A DNA stretch of 32,170 bases from a virus, in IMG/VR virus record IMGVR_UViG_3300030116_004053, positions 724-32,893 of that record; one strand, given 5' to 3'. Both the position numbers and the translations under genes were made by a program. The notes under the pieces were generated by a model that was not told the DNA's origin, ran no database searches, and saw only the letters and a list, made by a program, of their open reading frames with translations. Every line of letters starts with the position of its first letter. The stretch's first letter is position 1. Positions 13,303 to 21,294 of this stretch are shown one piece after another.

Positions 13303-14971
13303 AAAATTACAACAACTTGGGATACAATTAAACAGAAATACTGGCAATGTAAAAACTAAATGTCCAAAGTGTTCACACACTAGAAAAAATAAAAGTGATT
13401 TATGTTTGTCTGTTAATATTGATGAAGGTCTTTACAATTGTCATAACTGTGGCTGGAATGGTAATGTAAAATTTCAGCAGAAAAAAGAATATATATTACC
13501 ACCTAAAACAAATATAAACTTAACTGACCGAGTTATTAAGTGGTTTGGCAATAGAAATATAACTGAGCCAACATTGGCACATTATAAAATTGGGGAATCA
13601 GTTGAGTTTATACCTCAAGTAAAAGCTAAAAGAAAATGTATAAATTTTAATTATTATCGTGATAATGTTATTGTTAATGTAAAGTATCGTGATGGTCAGA
13701 AAAACTTTAAATTAGTTTCTGGTGCTGAATTAATATTTTATGGGCTTAATAATATTAAAGATGTAGAGAGGTGTTATGTAGTTGAAGGTGAGATGGATGC
13801 ATTAAGTTTACATGAAGCTGGTTTATATAGTGTTGTATCAGTACCAAATGGTGCATCTAAAGGCAATCAAAGATTAGAATATTTAGACAATTGTTTCGAA
13901 TATTTTGAAAACAAAAAAGAGATTATACTTTGTACTGATAATGATGATGCTGGTTTAGCATTAAGGAATGAATTAGCTAGAAGGTTTGGCACATATAGAT
14001 GTAAGTATGTAGATTTTGATGATTATAAAGATGCTAATGAAGTTTTAATAAGTAAAGGTCCTGAGTATTTAAGAAACATAATTAAAGATGCTAAAGATTT
14101 TCCATTAGAAGGTGTAATTGATATTAATTCTATTTGGCAAAATGTATTGAGTTACAATGAAAATGGTATTGAAAATTATGATATTGGTTTGCCTGGTGCA
14201 TCAGAGTTTTTTAAATTACAATTTGGTGAATGGAGTATAGTATCGGGCATCCCTAATTCGGGAAAATCTGACATACTTGACCAACTATTATGTAATGTTT
14301 CGACTAGATATAATTTTAGGTGTGCAATGTTTTCACCTGAGAGTTTTCCTTATGAAGGTCATATAAAAAGAATAGCTGATAAACTTATGTCAAAAAATTG
14401 TGATGCTGATGACTTAAATAGTGTAAAACATTTTATTGAACAGCATTTTTATTGGATTAAAATTGATTTAGAAAATCTAACACTAAAGGGCATATTAAAT
14501 GAGTTTAGACAATTGGTTTTTCAAAAGGGTATAAACATTTGTGTGATTGACCCATGGAATATGTTGGACCACTCAGCACAAAGAGATTTTAGTTATATAG
14601 GTCGTGAACTTTCACACATTACACAATTCTGCCAACAAACAAATACCCATGTATTTTTAGTGGCACATCCTAGAAAAATAGAAAGTGAAGGTGGTCAATA
14701 TAAAAAAGTTACAATGTATGATATTAGTGGTTCATCTGACTTTTTTAATAAGACATACAATGGTATAATTTGTCATAGAAATATAGGTCAAAAAACAAAA
14801 TATGGTAGTGATAGTGTTACAATATTTATAGAAAAAATTAAAAGAAAATCTAATGGTCAATTAGGTTCATTTGAGATAGCACCTGATTTTAAAAATGGTG
14901 GTGTTTACAAAGAAATTAATATGCGAGATAAAGGCATAACAATAATCAAAGATGAAAAATTACCTTTTTAA
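13295..14971 (+). CDS. Primase-helicase (T7 gp4/Twinkle type)
   Basis: 558 residues. A CHC2-like zinc finger at 23-52 (CPKC and CHNC, Cys23, 26, 49, 52) is followed by a TOPRIM primase domain (VVEGEMDALSL with Glu164; LCTDNDDAG with Asp215 and Asp217) and then a RecA-like helicase with Walker A GIPNSGKSD (318-326), Walker B INICVIDPWN (Asp419) and VAHPRK (His458). The order zinc, TOPRIM, DnaB-like helicase is that of T7 gp4 and mitochondrial Twinkle: it unwinds the fork and primes lagging-strand synthesis. The C-terminus ends EKLPF, similar to the DDLPF end of the SSB-like protein. No DNA polymerase is encoded nearby, so the host polymerase is probably used. Confidence 0.9.
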   Translation: MIEKLQQLGIQLNRNTGNVKTKCPKCSHTRKNKSDLCLSVNIDEGLYNCHNCGWNGNVKFQQKKEYILPPKTNINLTDRVIKWFGNRNITEPTLAHYKIGESVEFIPQVKAKRKCINFNYYRDNVIVNVKYRDGQKNFKLVSGAELIFYGLNNIKDVERCYVVEGEMDALSLHEAGLYSVVSVPNGASKGNQRLEYLDNCFEYFENKKEIILCTDNDDAGLALRNELARRFGTYRCKYVDFDDYKDANEVLISKGPEYLRNIIKDAKDFPLEGVIDINSIWQNVLSYNENGIENYDIGLPGASEFFKLQFGEWSIVSGIPNSGKSDILDQLLCNVSTRYNFRCAMFSPESFPYEGHIKRIADKLMSKNCDADDLNSVKHFIEQHFYWIKIDLENLTLKGILNEFRQLVFQKGINICVIDPWNMLDHSAQRDFSYIGRELSHITQFCQQTNTHVFLVAHPRKIESEGGQYKKVTMYDISGSSDFFNKTYNGIICHRNIGQKTKYGSDSVTIFIEKIKRKSNGQLGSFEIAPDFKNGGVYKEINMRDKGITIIKDEKLPF

Positions 14972-14973
14972 TT

Positions 14974-15324
14974 ATGAATAAAACAGAATATCAACAAATT
15001 AGAAAAGAACTTTTAGAATTTTGTGAAAAGATTATGAATCAGAAGCAACCTGAATATACTAATAATAATGAGGATGTATTGCATAATTTTAAATCAACAG
15101 CTAAAAGATTAAAACTACAACCTAATGAAGTTTGGGGTGTGTTTTTAGATAAACATATACAAGCTATACTAAGTCATGCTGGTAATCCTGATATGTTACA
15201 AGCAGAACCTATTGCATCAAGATATGCTGATGCTATAAATTATCTGCTACTTGGATTTGCATTGCACATAGATAATATGAAAAAAGAACATGAAGATTTA
15301 AAATTAATTTATAGAAATATATGA
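14974..15324 (+). CDS. Helical phage protein (DUF1599-like)
   Basis: 116 residues, starting 2 bases after the primase-helicase stop. The layout (a helix with LLEFCEKIMNQKQPEYTNNNEDVLHNF, an NEVWGVFLDKHIQAI helix, then RYADAINYLLLGFAL) resembles phage proteins of the DUF1599 type, linked by others to nucleotide modification or nucleotide pool control. It could also be a MazG-like all-alpha NTP pyrophosphohydrolase relative, but the usual EExxE metal motifs are not obvious. Placement at the end of the replication operon fits a nucleotide-related task. Moderate confidence in the family, low in the role. Confidence 0.5.
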   Translation: MNKTEYQQIRKELLEFCEKIMNQKQPEYTNNNEDVLHNFKSTAKRLKLQPNEVWGVFLDKHIQAILSHAGNPDMLQAEPIASRYADAINYLLLGFALHIDNMKKEHEDLKLIYRNI

Positions 15325-15536
15325 ACATTTATTTAGAAGCAAAATCCTGGTGTTTAGCAAATGGTATTAAGATTTATATTGTACCTATTAGAAACAGAAA
15401 AGAATGTTATGTCGAGGTTGATAATAATGGAAAAATCACTAGGTCACCCATAACTTATAGAAATCAAAGCATTGCAAGTGATAAAATTTGGGATTTAAAC
15501 CTACATATTTACAGAGTAAATAATAAAAAAACATAA
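15321..15536 (+). CDS. Small protein of unknown function
   Basis: 71 residues, joined to the previous gene by an ATGA overlap. Predominantly beta (KIYIVPIRNRKECYVEVDN, with a hairpin then ITYRNQSI) with one N-terminal helix (EAKSWCLANG). No motif recognised. Last gene of the replication transcription unit; no strong terminator follows before the next promoter. Confidence 0.6.
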   Translation: MNIYLEAKSWCLANGIKIYIVPIRNRKECYVEVDNNGKITRSPITYRNQSIASDKIWDLNLHIYRVNNKKT

Positions 15537-15553
15537 AAAATATTAAAAAAAGT

Positions 15554-15593
15554 AAAATATTTTTTGGTAATTAAAATATTCTTTTTATCTTTG
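15554..15593 (+). promoter_or_regulatory. Phage promoter: AAAATATTTT palindrome plus TATCTTTG
   Basis: AAAATATTTT at 15554-15563, a TTGG near 15564-15567 as a possible -33 box, and TATCTTTG at 15586-15593, a perfect TAnnTTTG match. Spacing from palindrome to -7 box is 32 bases here. Confidence 0.7.
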
Positions 15594-15622
15594 GTGTATA
15601 ATTAACACTAAATAACATTATT

Positions 15623-15907
15623 ATGAATAAATTAGAATTATTAAAAAAATTATCAGAAAGACTAGAATTTTCTTTTTTAGATAGAGATGGTCTTAGAGTA
15701 GTAGATTTTGTTGGTTATGACAACGAAAGTTCAAAAAGAAAAGGTTTAAAGTTTTTAGGTTTTTTAAATGAAGAACAAGAACTTAAAAAATTAGAAAACA
15801 AAGGTGAATTATGTATGTTTTTTGATGATGAATCTATGCATTTTAAATTTTATTTTGACAATCCTGAAGAGGTTTCAAACAAATTAAATTTAGAATTACA
15901 AGATTAA
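15623..15907 (+). CDS. Small single-gene unit of unknown function
   Basis: 94 residues, acidic, with several Phe-rich strands (FSFLDRDGLRVVDFVGYDN, KFLGFLNEE, MHFKFYFDN). Not recognised. It stands alone between its own strong promoter (15554-15593) and a perfect terminator (15932-15959), so it is transcribed independently of both the replication and head operons. That arrangement is typical of a moron-like or early host-interaction gene, but no function can be read from the sequence. Confidence 0.65.
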   Translation: MNKLELLKKLSERLEFSFLDRDGLRVVDFVGYDNESSKRKGLKFLGFLNEEQELKKLENKGELCMFFDDESMHFKFYFDNPEEVSNKLNLELQD

Positions 15908-15931
15908 CAACATCAATTATGTTTATTTTTT

Positions 15932-15959
15932 AGGTGGTTTTTTAACCACCTTTTTTTTT
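15932..15959 (+). terminator. Rho-independent terminator
   Basis: AGGTGGTT (15932-15939) pairs perfectly with AACCACCT (15944-15951) around TTTT, followed by a run of T to 15959. The next promoter element begins 4 bases later. Confidence 0.9.
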
Positions 15960-15962
15960 GTT

Positions 15963-15970
15963 TAAATTTG
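15963..15970 (+). promoter_or_regulatory. Candidate -7 element (TAAATTTG) before TerS
   Basis: TAAATTTGC matches TAnnTTTG and ends only 4 bases before the ATG at 15975, which would make the message leaderless or nearly so. Confidence 0.45.
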
Positions 15971-15974
15971 CAGT

Positions 15975-16331
15975 ATGAAATCGGACAAATCGGACACTAT
16001 AAAAAAGAAACTAATACATGCCTTAGAAACTAATTTAGGCATTGTTACAGCTGCTTGTAAACAAGCTGGGATAGCTAGGTCCACTTACTATGAATGGTAC
16101 AGTTCTGACAAAGAATTTAAAAAAGCTGTTGATGATGTAAGTGACCAGACATTAGATTTTGTTGAATCTAAACTACATGAAAAAATTAAAGATGGTGACA
16201 CTACTAGTATTATATTTTACTGCAAAACTAAAGGCAAGAAAAGAGGGTATATTGAAAGGCAAGAAATAAAACATGATGCAGATATTAAAAGCAAACTGAT
16301 TGAATGGAAACCAGCCAAAGACAAAGAATAG
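15975..16331 (+). CDS. Terminase small subunit (putative)
   Basis: 118 residues. An N-terminal helix-turn-helix (LIHALETNLGIVTAACKQAG, then IARSTYYEWYSSDKEF) resembles the phBC6A51/terminase small subunit type of DNA-binding domain; a helical middle (DQTLDFVESKLHEKI) would form the ring interface. It overlaps the large terminase gene by 28 bases. TerS binds the packaging site on concatemeric DNA and recruits TerL. The call rests on HTH pattern, size and position. Confidence 0.8.
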   Translation: MKSDKSDTIKKKLIHALETNLGIVTAACKQAGIARSTYYEWYSSDKEFKKAVDDVSDQTLDFVESKLHEKIKDGDTTSIIFYCKTKGKKRGYIERQEIKHDADIKSKLIEWKPAKDKE

Positions 16332-17482
16332 AACAATATTGCAATAAACAATTTTACGAGGCATTAGAATCAAATCAAAGATTAAAGATATTCCAAGGTG
16401 GTTCTAGGTCTGGTAAAACATATTCTATAATGCAATACCTATTGTATTTAATTACAATCACAAAAGAACCATTAGTTATAAGTGTAATAAGAAAAACTCT
16501 ACCAGCATTAAAAAGGTCAGTTCTTAGGGACTTTCTAAACATTTCTAAGGATACAGGTATATATTGGGATGGCATTTTTAATAAAGCAGAAAATACATTT
16601 AGTTATAATGGTCATACATTAGAGTTCTTTTCAGCTGATGATTCACAAAAGATTAGAGGTTCTGCAAGGGACATTGCATGGCTGAATGAAGGCAATGAAT
16701 TATTGTTAGAAGAATATAGACAAATAGCAATGAGGACCAGGACCAATATCATTATTGACTTTAACCCATCTGACCCTGTTCATTGGATTTATGATTTAAC
16801 TGAAAGAGATGATGCTGATTTGTTTTTATCTACATACAAAGACAATAAGTTTCTGCCAGAACAATTAGTTAAAGAGATTGAACGACTTAAAGCTAAAGAC
16901 CCTGATTATTGGAGAGTATATGGATTAGGACAAAAAGCTGTATTTAGTGAACGACAAATATTTAGGGACTGGCAATATATTCCTTTTGTTGAGTTTCCTG
17001 ATTTAGATGACTGGGGAGTTGGTATTGACTTTGGATTTAGTCAAGATAGTTGTGCAATTATTTTAGCTGGTAAAAAGAATGATAAAATATATGTGCATGA
17101 ACTATGTTACAAAAAAGGTATGACTAATAGAGATATTGCAGAGTTTTTAAAAACAAATAACTACAATCAGTATTTATGTTACTATGATTCAGCAGAACCT
17201 AAGAGTGGTGAAGAACTTAGACAAATGGACATATGGGCAAAACCAGCAATAAAAGGTCAAGGGTCAATCAATGCTGGTATATCATTATTAAAAGAGTTTG
17301 ACATCATTGGTTCATTAGAATCTAAGAACCTACAAAAAGAACAACAATCTTATGTATATGAACAATTAAAAGATGGGACTATAATTAATAAACCTGTTGA
17401 CAAGAACAATCATTTAATGGATGCATTGAGATATTTAATTTATTCTAAGTATAAAAATCGTAATGACTTTTTTGTTGTATAA
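16304..17482 (+). CDS. terL: Terminase large subunit
   Basis: 392 residues, the usual length for the PBSX/Terminase_3 group. ATPase domain: Walker A GGSRSGKT (32-39) and Walker B IAWLNE with catalytic Glu129, plus IIIDFNP as the coupling segment. Nuclease domain of RNase H fold: GIDFGFS with Asp242, YYDSAEP with Asp295, and NHLMDALRY with Asp373. The enzyme pumps DNA into the prohead through the portal and cuts the concatemer. Starting ATG lies inside the TerS gene. The packaging type (cos or headful) cannot be decided from sequence alone; the circular assembly would suit either. Confidence 0.95.
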   Translation: METSQRQRIEQYCNKQFYEALESNQRLKIFQGGSRSGKTYSIMQYLLYLITITKEPLVISVIRKTLPALKRSVLRDFLNISKDTGIYWDGIFNKAENTFSYNGHTLEFFSADDSQKIRGSARDIAWLNEGNELLLEEYRQIAMRTRTNIIIDFNPSDPVHWIYDLTERDDADLFLSTYKDNKFLPEQLVKEIERLKAKDPDYWRVYGLGQKAVFSERQIFRDWQYIPFVEFPDLDDWGVGIDFGFSQDSCAIILAGKKNDKIYVHELCYKKGMTNRDIAEFLKTNNYNQYLCYYDSAEPKSGEELRQMDIWAKPAIKGQGSINAGISLLKEFDIIGSLESKNLQKEQQSYVYEQLKDGTIINKPVDKNNHLMDALRYLIYSKYKNRNDFFVV

Positions 17483-17502
17483 TATAAGAATTTATTATTT
17501 TG

Positions 17503-17511
17503 TATTTTTAC
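17503..17511 (+). promoter_or_regulatory. Candidate late -7 element (TATTTTTAC)
   Basis: TATTTTTACAGAAAATTTTATATTA precedes the portal ATG. A nearly identical sequence, TAATTTTACAGAAAATT, precedes the prohead protease gene at 20583, which suggests a shared late element. Confidence 0.45.
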
Positions 17512-17527
17512 AGAAAATTTTATATTA

Positions 17528-19750
17528 ATGGCATCATTCTTTGAAAGGTTTAAAAATCTTATTGTAAAAAACACACAACAAACAGCCAAAGAATATAACC
17601 AAGCTATTTATAATTATCTAGGTCAAAGTGTTGTATGGAATCCTGAAAATGATGATAATTATATAAACGAAGGTTATAGGAAAAATGCGACTGTTTATTC
17701 AATTATAAATCTAATTGCTAAAGCTGCATCATCAGTACCTATTCAAGTTTATCAAAAGGTAAATGAGAATGAGTTAAAAAGATATAAAGCCATGACTAGT
17801 GGAATGGTTGATAGCACAATTATTCATAAAGCTAATTTGCTAAAAAAACATGCATTAGTAGAATTAGAACATACAGATTTACATGAACTCTTAGAACGAC
17901 CTAATCCAGCACAATCTTATGCATCCTGGATTACAGAATTAGTTGCCTTTGGTAAACTAACAGGCAATAGATATATTTATGGTATTGGTCCTGATACTGG
18001 TGACAATTTAGGTAAATACAAAGAATTATATGTAATGCCATCACAAATAATGGAAGTTATTTCTGGTGGTATATTAGAACCTGTTAAAGAATATAGAGTT
18101 GAGTACAATGGTCAATATTCAATCCAAGCTGATGCAATATGTCATATAAAAGATTTTAACCCTTATTACGATGGTAGTGGTTCACACCTTTATGGTCAAT
18201 CACCATTAAAAGCTGGATTTAGAGCAATGACTACAAACAATGAAGCATCTGAAACTGGTGTCAAGTATTTACAAAACCAAATGGCTAGAGGGGTCTTGAT
18301 GTCAGAGGAAGGTGATTTGAATGAGGTTCAGGCACAACAATTAAAAGATAAATTTAGGTCTAGCTATCAATCAAGTAGTAATGCTGGTGATGTAATAATA
18401 ACACCAAAGAAATTATCTTGGGTTAACTTTGGATTATCTGCATCTGACCTTTCATTAATAGAACAATATAATGCATCAGTAAAAGACCTTTGTAACATCT
18501 TCAATGTCCCAGTACAATTATTAAATAATACTGAATCATCAACATACAACAACCAAAAGAGTGCAAAAGCAGCATTATATCAACATGCAGTTATGCCTGA
18601 ATTATATAAAATTAGAGATGAACTGAATAGATGGTTGTCACCTAAGTTTGGTGAAAAGATTTACATTGATTTTGATTTTTCTGTTATACCAGAATTACAA
18701 GAAGATATGGACAAAGTTGTTGCTCAAATGACCCAAGCATGGTGGTTGACACCGAATGAAAAAAGAGCAGCAATGAGTTATGCTGAAGAAGATAATGATG
18801 CATTAAATGATTTTTATGTACCAGCTAATTTATTGCCAGTAAGTGGTGAAGATGTTGACATGCCAGAGCCACAACTCCCAGCTAAAGATGAGGAAGAAGA
18901 TATGGAAAAAATGCAAATAAAATATGAAGTAACTGGGATGCCAGACACTTATACAACTAGGGAAGAAGCTGAGGACAGAGCAAGAGAACTAGGTGGTTCA
19001 GGTAGCCATGTCCATGAAAGAGATGGGATGACTTATTATATGCCTTTTGATTCACATGATGAATATATTGAAAGAACAAAAAATTATCATGATGAAGAAG
19101 AAGAAGAAAAACAAGTATCTGCAAGAGTAGAAAAAGCATTAAAAAAAAAAGTTGAGGACCATAATGCAAGTGTAAGTGCTGCAAGTAAAAAAACAAATCT
19201 AAGAACATTAAAAGCTGTATTTAAAAGAGGTGTTGGTGCTTACAATACAAATCCACAAAGTGTTAGACCAACAGTAAGAAGTGCCGACCAATGGGCAATG
19301 GCTAGGGTCAATTCATATCTTTATGCATTAAAGAATGGTAAATTTAGAAGTGGCAAACATGATACAGATTTGTTACCAGAAGGACATCCAATGAGTTCTA
19401 AGAAACAACTAAAACAAGAAGGTTATTCTGATTATCCACAATCTGCAACTAACAATGCAAAGCGTGTAAAAAACTGGATTGATAAATATGGCAGAGATGA
19501 AGTTAAAGGCATGACTGAGGTAGGATTGGCTAGAATGAACCAGCTTATAGCTAGGGAAACATTATCACTATCAACTTTAAAAAGAACATTCAGTTTTTTA
19601 TCTAGAACCAAAGGTGGTGGCTACAATAAAATAAATCCTGATTTTGCAGACACTCCATGGCGTGATAAAGGTTATGTAGCATATTTAGGATGGGGTGGCG
19701 AAGCAATGCTTAATTATGCTGAACGAAAACTAAATCAACTTGATGAGTAA
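17528..19750 (+). CDS. Portal protein with long C-terminal extension
   Basis: 740 residues, against about 400-450 for typical HK97-type portals. Residues 1-435 are the portal: KNATVYSIINLIAKAASSVPIQVY, LLERPNPAQSYASW, then an EQYNASVKDLCNIFNVPVQLL segment and the STYNNQKSAKAALY motif. An acidic linker follows (436-465), then about 465-515 a small module with TTREEAEDRARELGGSGSHVH and YYMPFDSHDEY, and at about 555-740 a module with FKRGVGAYNTNP.SVRP, QWAMARVNSYL and a closing YLGWGGEAMLNYAERKL. Both extra modules resemble domains I recall in other phage head-region proteins; their function is unknown to me. It overlaps the next gene by 8 bases. Confidence 0.9.
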   Translation: MASFFERFKNLIVKNTQQTAKEYNQAIYNYLGQSVVWNPENDDNYINEGYRKNATVYSIINLIAKAASSVPIQVYQKVNENELKRYKAMTSGMVDSTIIHKANLLKKHALVELEHTDLHELLERPNPAQSYASWITELVAFGKLTGNRYIYGIGPDTGDNLGKYKELYVMPSQIMEVISGGILEPVKEYRVEYNGQYSIQADAICHIKDFNPYYDGSGSHLYGQSPLKAGFRAMTTNNEASETGVKYLQNQMARGVLMSEEGDLNEVQAQQLKDKFRSSYQSSSNAGDVIITPKKLSWVNFGLSASDLSLIEQYNASVKDLCNIFNVPVQLLNNTESSTYNNQKSAKAALYQHAVMPELYKIRDELNRWLSPKFGEKIYIDFDFSVIPELQEDMDKVVAQMTQAWWLTPNEKRAAMSYAEEDNDALNDFYVPANLLPVSGEDVDMPEPQLPAKDEEEDMEKMQIKYEVTGMPDTYTTREEAEDRARELGGSGSHVHERDGMTYYMPFDSHDEYIERTKNYHDEEEEEKQVSARVEKALKKKVEDHNASVSAASKKTNLRTLKAVFKRGVGAYNTNPQSVRPTVRSADQWAMARVNSYLYALKNGKFRSGKHDTDLLPEGHPMSSKKQLKQEGYSDYPQSATNNAKRVKNWIDKYGRDEVKGMTEVGLARMNQLIARETLSLSTLKRTFSFLSRTKGGGYNKINPDFADTPWRDKGYVAYLGWGGEAMLNYAERKLNQLDE

Positions 19751-20570
19751 ACATTGGAAAAAAGATTACGAAAAACAATTATCGTTAGCTGAAAAATCAA
19801 TATATCCAATGGTTAGAAAATATTATGAATCTAACTATTTTAAGGGCGTTGATAATTTTATAGCATCAGGCAATACTAATTACATATCGTTATTTAATTA
19901 TGGTGAATTAGAAAAACTTTATATTGATATGTATGAAACTGTTGCAATGAGATTTGCAAAATGGTATGCTCGTTATTTTGATAAATACGAACAAAAAGGT
20001 ACTGACCCAAATAAATTTATTACAATCTGGTTAATAGCATTTAATAATTATGCTAAACAAAATGCTGCAACTAATGTTGTATTAGTTAGTGGTACTGCAA
20101 AAAAAAGTTTAATTAAGATTACACAAAGATTAATGAGTGACCCAGATTTTGCAACCCTTGGTGCTGATGAAAGAGCAAGAATATTAAGAAAGCAATTCAA
20201 AAGATATTCTAGATTCCAGGCATTAAGATTAGTTAGAACTGAATCTGCAAGGGCTGGTAATTATGGAATAGAACAATCTGCATTAAAAGTATATGCTGGT
20301 AGAAAATTAAAAAAGAGATGGATGACATCAATGGATGGTAGAGAAAGGGCATGGCATGGTGCAGCTAATGGTCAAGAAGTTGATTTTGATAAACCATTTT
20401 TAGTTGATGGTGAATATATGCAAAGACCTGGTGAAGGTAGTGCAAGGAATGTTGTTAATTGTAGATGCTCAATGTTTCCTTTTCCAGTACCAGAACCAGC
20501 AAACCCTTTAGCTGGATTAGGTAATGTTGCAGCTGGTCTTATAGCTGGTGAACTCCTTACAACTGACTAA
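19743..20570 (+). CDS. Mu F-like/SPP1 gp7-like head morphogenesis protein
   Basis: 275 residues from ATG 19743 (an in-frame TTG at 19740 adds one residue). The C-terminal half carries the family hallmark: ALRLVRTESARAGNYG, then KRWMTSMDGRERAWHGAANGQ, a PFLVDGEYMQRPG strand and ARNVVNCRCSMFP. Members such as Mu F and SPP1 gp7 are minor head proteins that bind near the portal and affect early DNA ejection and assembly. The N-terminal helical half is typical. The gene lies between portal and prohead protease, the standard place. Confidence 0.88.
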   Translation: MSKHWKKDYEKQLSLAEKSIYPMVRKYYESNYFKGVDNFIASGNTNYISLFNYGELEKLYIDMYETVAMRFAKWYARYFDKYEQKGTDPNKFITIWLIAFNNYAKQNAATNVVLVSGTAKKSLIKITQRLMSDPDFATLGADERARILRKQFKRYSRFQALRLVRTESARAGNYGIEQSALKVYAGRKLKKRWMTSMDGRERAWHGAANGQEVDFDKPFLVDGEYMQRPGEGSARNVVNCRCSMFPFPVPEPANPLAGLGNVAAGLIAGELLTTD

Positions 20571-20582
20571 TTAAAAAATTAG

Positions 20583-20590
20583 TAATTTTA
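20583..20590 (+). promoter_or_regulatory. Candidate late -7 element (TAATTTTA)
   Basis: TAATTTTACAGAAAATTATAATT precedes the protease ATG and shares the ACAGAAAATT extension with the element at 17503. It lies in a 35-base gap between genes. Confidence 0.4.
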
Positions 20591-20605
20591 CAGAAAATTA
20601 TAATT

Positions 20606-21283
20606 ATGAATTTTATTTACAAAGCAGCACCACTTGGTGAATTATCTGACTATGATGAAAAGAACTCAGTTGTAAAAGGTTATGGTTCTTATTTTGATAA
20701 TAAAGATGCAGATAATGATGTCATCATGAGAGGTGCATATCAGAAAACAATAAAAGAGAATGGCGAAAGGGTCAAATACTTATATCAGCATAATATGATG
20801 CAACCTATTGGAAAAATGAATGAGTTGTATGAAGATGAAAAAGGTCTGATGTTTGTAGCTGAAGTGCCTAAAACTCAATTAGGTAAAGATGTTATCGAAC
20901 TTATGAAAGCTGGTGTGATAACAGAAAACTCTGTTGGAATATTACCAATACAAAAAGAAGATAGAGGTGATTACAGAGAATTAAAAGAAGTTAAATTGTT
21001 TGAGATTTCAGCTGTAACATTAGCTGCAAATGACCAGGCAAAAATAATGGATGTCAAAGGTTCTAAAGTAATTGATGACATATATAAAAGATACGATAAC
21101 CTTTGTAAGTTAATTCGTAAAGGTAACATCTCGGATGAGATGGGTTATGCCATAGAGGCAGAAATATACAAACTTAAATCTTTATTCATTGATGCTACTC
21201 AGCCAGTTATTGAAACTACTGAGCCAGTTGAACAAAAATCTGAGTTTGATGTTTATAAATATTTGTTGAATAATTTAAAATAA
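20606..21283 (+). CDS. HK97-family prohead protease
   Basis: 225 residues. The S78 protease layout is clear: VVKGYGSYFDNKDADNDVIM at the N-terminus, YLYQHNMMQPIG with His62, a LMFVAEVPKT strand, AGVITENSVGI with Ser109, and KLFEISAVTLAANDQA with Glu133; His, Ser and Glu form the likely triad. It cleaves the scaffold-like N-terminal part of the capsid protein during head maturation. The C-terminal 50 residues are helical and acidic, possibly targeting the protease into the prohead. It precedes the capsid gene by 11 bases. Confidence 0.92.
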   Translation: MNFIYKAAPLGELSDYDEKNSVVKGYGSYFDNKDADNDVIMRGAYQKTIKENGERVKYLYQHNMMQPIGKMNELYEDEKGLMFVAEVPKTQLGKDVIELMKAGVITENSVGILPIQKEDRGDYRELKEVKLFEISAVTLAANDQAKIMDVKGSKVIDDIYKRYDNLCKLIRKGNISDEMGYAIEAEIYKLKSLFIDATQPVIETTEPVEQKSEFDVYKYLLNNLK

Positions 21284-21294
21284 TTTTCTATAAA

